NCBI GenBank assembly: GCA_016938735.1 | Contig: JAFGUB010000028.1 | Coordinates: forward strand, 1 to 64,000 | Reading direction: 5' to 3' | DNA: 64,000 bases | Source: Campylobacterales bacterium | Lineage (GTDB): Bacteria > Campylobacterota > Campylobacteria > Campylobacterales > Sulfurimonadaceae | Shown: positions 60,716 to 64,000 of the stretch, piece by piece | Numbering within the stretch: the first letter of the stretch is position 1 | Layout: each line of letters begins with the position of its first letter | Position numbers and translations under genes: made by a program | The notes under the pieces: generated by a model | Database searches by the model: none | What the model was told of the DNA's origin: nothing | What the model saw: the letters and a program-made list of their open reading frames with translations, nothing else

Positions 60716-61593
60716 GCGGGATAGACCTTGTAGCCGCGTACCTTTTCGGCTCCGTCACGTCTTGCACCGACATAGAAGTGGGTGGCATCGACCCACGTGA
60801 GGTGGTCTTGGAGGGTGTCGCGCTCTTTTTGTGTCGGAAAGAGGGTGTAGGGCTCTTGGGGGTCGTTGCGGTAGCCTACGCCTAAAGTTTCGGTAGCGCC
60901 GTAGATCTCATAAATGCGCGCTGCGCCGCGCTCAAGCAGTCGCGCGTGGGTTGCGGGTGCTAGGGCCTGGGTGGAGCTGATGAGGGTGGTGTGCGGCGTG
61001 AAGCGTGCATCGATACGCTCAAGCAGATCGTAAAGGGTCGGTGTGGAGATGATAAAACTGTTGGGCTTGGTGTCGAAAAAAGCGCGCGAGGGCATCAGCT
61101 CTAAGCGGACAATGGGGCGTTTGAGTGCTTTTGGGAGCAAGATGGCGTACAAAAATCCATAAACGTGATGCAGGCGTACCGCGCTGTAAAGCTGCGTGGA
61201 TGAAGAGAAGAGCGACGCTAAAAACGCTACTTCATTCCACAAAGCGTCATAGCGATGCGTCACGGCCTTGGGTGCGCCTGTGCTCCCTTTGGTGTGAAAG
61301 GTGATGGTTTCACGATAAAGATCCAAGCTGTCAAGGATGATGTTGCACCAGCTTTTAAGCGTAGGATAACGCAGCAGCAGATCTTCAAGACCGGACTCAT
61401 AGAGGCCGAAAAATTGGCTCACCTGTGCCGCAAATTGCACCAGATCGAGTGAGTCAAATCCCATTTCGCGCAGGGGCTGCTCCAGCTGGGCGTAGAGATA
61501 GGAGTGGTAGGTCTGATCTTTATTGCTTCGATGCTCGCTTAGCATCGATTGCAAAAGGAGTGTAACCTCCTGTTCGCTTAAAACGGGGGGCAT
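60712..61593 (-). CDS. ACP fused to a minimal AMP-ligase domain, predicted p-coumarate-activating enzyme
   Basis: The protein is 293 residues from the ATG at 61593 (a TTG three bases earlier is possible). Residues 1-85 are an acyl carrier protein-like domain with a phosphopantetheine Ser in GFDSLDLVQFAAQV (about Ser48). From residue 96 comes an ANL core: ITFHTKGSTGAPK (P-loop) and IYEIYGATETLG. It ends at EKVRGYKVYPA, exactly where the C-terminal lid with its catalytic Lys would begin. Both the N-terminal ANL subdomain and the lid are missing compared with 4-coumarate-CoA ligases of about 500 residues or more. Predicted to load a hydroxycinnamate onto its own ACP. Confidence 0.75.
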   Translation of the reverse strand: MPPVLSEQEVTLLLQSMLSEHRSNKDQTYHSYLYAQLEQPLREMGFDSLDLVQFAAQVSQFFGLYESGLEDLLLRYPTLKSWCNIILDSLDLYRETITFHTKGSTGAPKAVTHRYDALWNEVAFLASLFSSSTQLYSAVRLHHVYGFLYAILLPKALKRPIVRLELMPSRAFFDTKPNSFIISTPTLYDLLERIDARFTPHTTLISSTQALAPATHARLLERGAARIYEIYGATETLGVGYRNDPQEPYTLFPTQKERDTLQDHLTWVDATHFYVGARRDGAEKVRGYKVYPA

Positions 61594-61596
61594 CAA

Positions 61597-63036
61597 TCAG
61601 ATGCGTTTAACAAAGACCCAATAGCTGTTTTTGGTCGGATCTTGTTTCATTTGAACTTTGACGCGGGTAGGGCGCATGTTGTAGTCGAAGGTGTACTCAA
61701 AGAGGGCATTGAGCGATCCTCGATCGATTCCCTCTTTGAAGCGGCCATAAAATTCGGGCGAGTTGGTACACGGCGCAACATCTCTAAAGAAGTTTTTGCC
61801 TACGGCTTGCGAGGGATCACGCCCTGTTATGTCGCCTTCGACGGCGTTGTACTGCAAAATTGTGCCGTTACGGTCTAGTTCTACGGCGCCAAACGCCAGT
61901 TTGTCGAGCTCCTCTTTACTCATTTTGCTGAGTTTATTGGTGAGATCCCCAGCGTCAAAACGGATCACTTCAGTACGTTGCATGCGGGCATAGCCCTCTG
62001 ACGCGCTGCCGCTTGAGCTGACGTGCGTTACCCAATCATCTACAATATCGTTAACTTTGACCGCGATGGTATCGGCGTCGCTGGCAGCTTGAGTGGAGTC
62101 GTGCGTGCTCGATTGGAGGGTCTGCATTGAGGTGTTGATGTCGTCAAGGCTGCTGGTTTGATCCTGAATTTTGTGGTTGATATCGGTCATTGATTGAATC
62201 AGGCTTTGAACGCTCATGCTGATGTCCGAGAGGCTTTTTTGGGTCTTTTCGGCCAGTTTACGCACCTCATCGGCAACCACCGCAAACCCGCGTCCATGTT
62301 CGCCGGCACGCGCCGCTTCGATGGCTGCGTTGAGGGCAAGCAGGTTGGTCTGATCGGCGATATCGCTGATGACGTTGATGACTGATTTGATCTCTTCAGA
62401 TTGTGAGGTGATGTGTCCGGACTGACTGGCGATGTCTTCGATGCTGCTGTGTAAAACAATCAATGCCGAAGAGCTGCTCTGGAGTGACTGGGCCTGGTTG
62501 GTAATGATGTGACTCAGCGAGGAGACGATACGGGTGAGATTGGCAGCTTCATGTTTAAGCTGATGAAGTTGTGTCGTGTCAACTTTTTTAGATTCTGCGC
62601 ACTGCTCTTCAATCTTTTGAATAAATGATGCTGTAGAAGGATACTCTTCTAAAACGGCACCAGCGTTTCCTCTGGAGAGCTGTTTGAATGCTTCGGTGAC
62701 GCGGTCTTTGGCGAGTTGGCGTGCATTGGTATCAGCATGTTCTATAAGCTCTTGTAATTTCGGTAACTCTGTTTTGATACTCTGTTGGCGTGCAAAAGCC
62801 TCGGAAACCTCTTGAATCTGCCGATGCATTTTAGTTAGCTGTTCTTTTTGGGTCGATAGTTCTTGCGTGAGTGAGGGAACTTTTTGAGCCTCAGCCGCCA
62901 ATGATACCAAGCCGCCAATGGCAGTGATCAGTCCGATACCTACAACGATCCACATAGCTAAACCACCTATTTGCACTGCCAAAATTGTTCCAGCCAGTAG
63001 CAATAAAACCCCAATTCCCGATAAAATAATTCCCAT
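61597..63036 (-). CDS. Methyl-accepting chemotaxis protein with C-terminal photoactive yellow protein domain
   Basis: The 479-residue protein starts with two short membrane helices (about 2-20 and 26-46), then coiled coil, then the conserved MCP hairpin tip ([40 protein letters not shown]). Residues 357-479 align with Halorhodospira PYP without gaps: Tyr396, Glu400, Thr404 and Arg406 in [15 protein letters not shown] match Tyr42, Glu46, Thr50 and Arg52, and Cys423 in [11 protein letters not shown] matches the chromophore Cys69. It should bind p-coumarate and respond to blue light. No periplasmic sensor domain exists. First gene of a five-gene operon. Confidence 0.93.
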   Translation of the reverse strand: MGIILSGIGVLLLLAGTILAVQIGGLAMWIVVGIGLITAIGGLVSLAAEAQKVPSLTQELSTQKEQLTKMHRQIQEVSEAFARQQSIKTELPKLQELIEHADTNARQLAKDRVTEAFKQLSRGNAGAVLEEYPSTASFIQKIEEQCAESKKVDTTQLHQLKHEAANLTRIVSSLSHIITNQAQSLQSSSSALIVLHSSIEDIASQSGHITSQSEEIKSVINVISDIADQTNLLALNAAIEAARAGEHGRGFAVVADEVRKLAEKTQKSLSDISMSVQSLIQSMTDINHKIQDQTSSLDDINTSMQTLQSSTHDSTQAASDADTIAVKVNDIVDDWVTHVSSSGSASEGYARMQRTEVIRFDAGDLTNKLSKMSKEELDKLAFGAVELDRNGTILQYNAVEGDITGRDPSQAVGKNFFRDVAPCTNSPEFYGRFKEGIDRGSLNALFEYTFDYNMRPTRVKVQMKQDPTKNSYWVFVKRI

Positions 63037-63063
63037 ACAACCCCTTTAGGCTTTAGATATAAC

Positions 63064-63071
63064 TTATCGAC
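63064..63071 (-). promoter_or_regulatory. Possible sigma-28 -10 element for the PYP-MCP operon
   Basis: GTCGATAA on the minus strand resembles the flagellar sigma-28 -10 (GCCGATAA) and lies 27 bases before the start; AAAGGGG is the ribosome site. The matching -35 element is poor, so this is weak. Confidence 0.25.
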
Positions 63072-63197
63072 AATACAGCAAAAGAGCTTCATTTACACTT
63101 ACGATTTTATTGAGAGAAGACGGTTCAATTATTGGGTGGAGGAGCGTACTCAGGTTCTTGATTGTGTGCTAGCTATGATGATCTTTGCTAATGTTTA

Positions 63198-63227
63198 TTG
63201 ACATTGATAGGCTCAATGATATATAAT
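63198..63227 (+). promoter_or_regulatory. clpB promoter with inverted-repeat operator
   Basis: TTGACA at 63198-63203 and TATAAT at 63222-63227 are separated by 18 bases, a near-perfect sigma-70 promoter. CATTGA and TCAATG arms (63202-63207, 63213-63218) form an inverted repeat inside the spacer, a good site for a heat-shock repressor such as HspR; the repressor is not in the window. Confidence 0.6.
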
Positions 63228-63254
63228 CATTTCATATCAACTAAAGGATTTTCC

Positions 63255-64000
63255 ATGAGTAATATTTTTGAAAAACTGACCCACCAGATGACCGAAATGA
63301 TTGAATCGGCGATCTCATTAGCCCTACATAACAAAAACAGCGAAGTCGAACCTGTCCACTTTCTCTGGGCATTGCTGGCCAACTCCGGCTCGGTCCTTAA
63401 TCAAGCGTTCAACAAGCTAAAGACAGATAAAACGGCCATAGAGCTAGAAGCAAAAAGTATGGCCGAAAAGCTGCCCAAAGCCTCACAGGTCAGCAAAGAG
63501 AACATCCGTCTCTCGCGTCACTTTGCCCAATCTTTGGAGCGCGGCAGTGGCGAGATGGCCAAAAACGGCGACAGCTACCTTGCAGTCGATAGCTATCTGC
63601 TGGCCAACCTGAGCGAATCCCCGTTCAAAGAGATTTTGGGCAAATATATCGATCTGATGACGTTACGCAAAACCTTCGAAGCGATGCGTGCGGGCCAGAA
63701 GATCGACTCGCAAACCTCCGATGAGACGCTTGAGAGCCTTGATAAATACGGCATTGATCTGACCAAAGAGGCAGCAGCGGGCAAACTCTCTCCCGTGATC
63801 GGGCGGGATGAAGAGATTAGCCGCATGATGCAGATTCTGATCCGTAAAACCAAAAACAATCCCATTTTGCTGGGTGAACCGGGGGTCGGTAAGACGGCGC
63901 TGGTCGAGGGGCTGGCGCAGCGCATCTACAACAAAGAGGTGCCGCTGAGTCTGCAAAACAAGCGGGTGGTGGCGCTGGATATGAGCGCACTCATCGCCGG
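63255..64000 (+). CDS. clpB: ClpB disaggregase (partial, N-terminal part)
   Basis: The frame is open from the ATG at 63255, after AAAGGA, to the window edge. It shows the Clp N domain ([20 protein letters not shown], then [11 protein letters not shown]) and the first Walker A ([20 protein letters not shown]) after the [11 protein letters not shown] motif. ClpB dissolves protein aggregates with DnaK. About 248 residues are present. Confidence 0.93.
   Translation, partial: MSNIFEKLTHQMTEMIESAISLALHNKNSEVEPVHFLWALLANSGSVLNQAFNKLKTDKTAIELEAKSMAEKLPKASQVSKENIRLSRHFAQSLERGSGEMAKNGDSYLAVDSYLLANLSESPFKEILGKYIDLMTLRKTFEAMRAGQKIDSQTSDETLESLDKYGIDLTKEAAAGKLSPVIGRDEEISRMMQILIRKTKNNPILLGEPGVGKTALVEGLAQRIYNKEVPLSLQNKRVVALDMSALIA

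Noticed and set aside
59168-61593. Aryl polyene cluster
   Set aside because: Lyase, ACP and AMP-ligase occur in such clusters, but no ketosynthase, dehydratase or acyltransferase is present, and the operon leads with a PYP receptor.
61597-62010. C-terminal domain of the chemoreceptor as an ordinary PAS domain
   Set aside because: The match to PYP keeps Cys, Tyr, Glu, Thr and Arg at identical spacing and the YWVFVKR end, which generic PAS domains do not share.

Overview
The window looks like a chromosomal segment of a free-living, motile member of the Campylobacterota (Epsilonproteobacteria). Reasons are the order truB-csrA-ispE-smpB, the HolA/RNase R/S6-SSB-S18 block, a MagIII-type DNA glycosylase, a Csd4/Pgp1-type cell-shape peptidase, an ArsRS-like two-component pair and a CheV-CheA(REC)-CheW set, all typical of that phylum. 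The DNA is GC-rich for the phylum by eye, so a Nitratifractor-, Hydrogenimonas- or Sulfuricurvum-like organism is more plausible than Campylobacter or Helicobacter; the genus cannot be fixed from the sequence alone. No rRNA, tRNA or CRISPR array was found.

Layout: 0.2-4.1 kb holds an operon of two M14/AstE-like proteins, an alpha-E protein and a circularly permuted ATP-grasp. 4.2-19.2 kb is mostly housekeeping (smpB, ispE, csrA, truB, dnaX, murI, rho, metF, serB) plus cell-wall peptidases and two related small secreted proteins, one a cytochrome c and one without a heme motif, around an ankyrin-repeat gene. 19.3-26.3 kb holds ribosomal protein, SSB, FlgO-like lipoprotein, holA, rnr and HDOD genes. 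26.4-35.7 kb has Gre, a MoxR/DUF58/transglutaminase operon, purL and purH. 35.7-40.6 kb is an AT-richer accessory island: a REP-associated (Y1) transposase with a partial duplicate, REP-like remnants, a PIN/RHH toxin-antitoxin pair, a DUF4160/DUF2442 pair and secreted-protein fragments. 40.6-53 kb has feoAB, a beta-propeller protein, arsRS-like genes, surE, tcdA, greA, argC and lpxH. 53-57 kb is the chemotaxis core.

The most exciting system is at 58.2-63.0 kb. A methyl-accepting chemotaxis protein carries a full-length photoactive yellow protein (PYP) domain at its C-terminus, with the chromophore-pocket Tyr, Glu, Thr, Arg and Cys in register with classical PYP. It heads a tightly packed five-gene operon containing an ACP fused to a very short AMP-ligase, an aromatic amino acid ammonia-lyase, and two unknown proteins. 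The simple reading is a self-contained blue-light chemoreceptor cassette: the lyase makes p-coumarate, the ACP-ligase activates it, and the PYP-MCP signals to the nearby CheA/CheV/CheW.

The second major signal is a palindrome, TACATGTA (extended YTTACATGTAAR), present about 52 times in 64 kb where about one copy is expected by chance. It lies in genes on both strands and in several reading frames, and is denser between genes, where it forms terminator-like hairpins and overlaps ribosome-binding sites. It behaves like a highly iterated palindrome (as HIP1 does in cyanobacteria); I do not know a described function for it.
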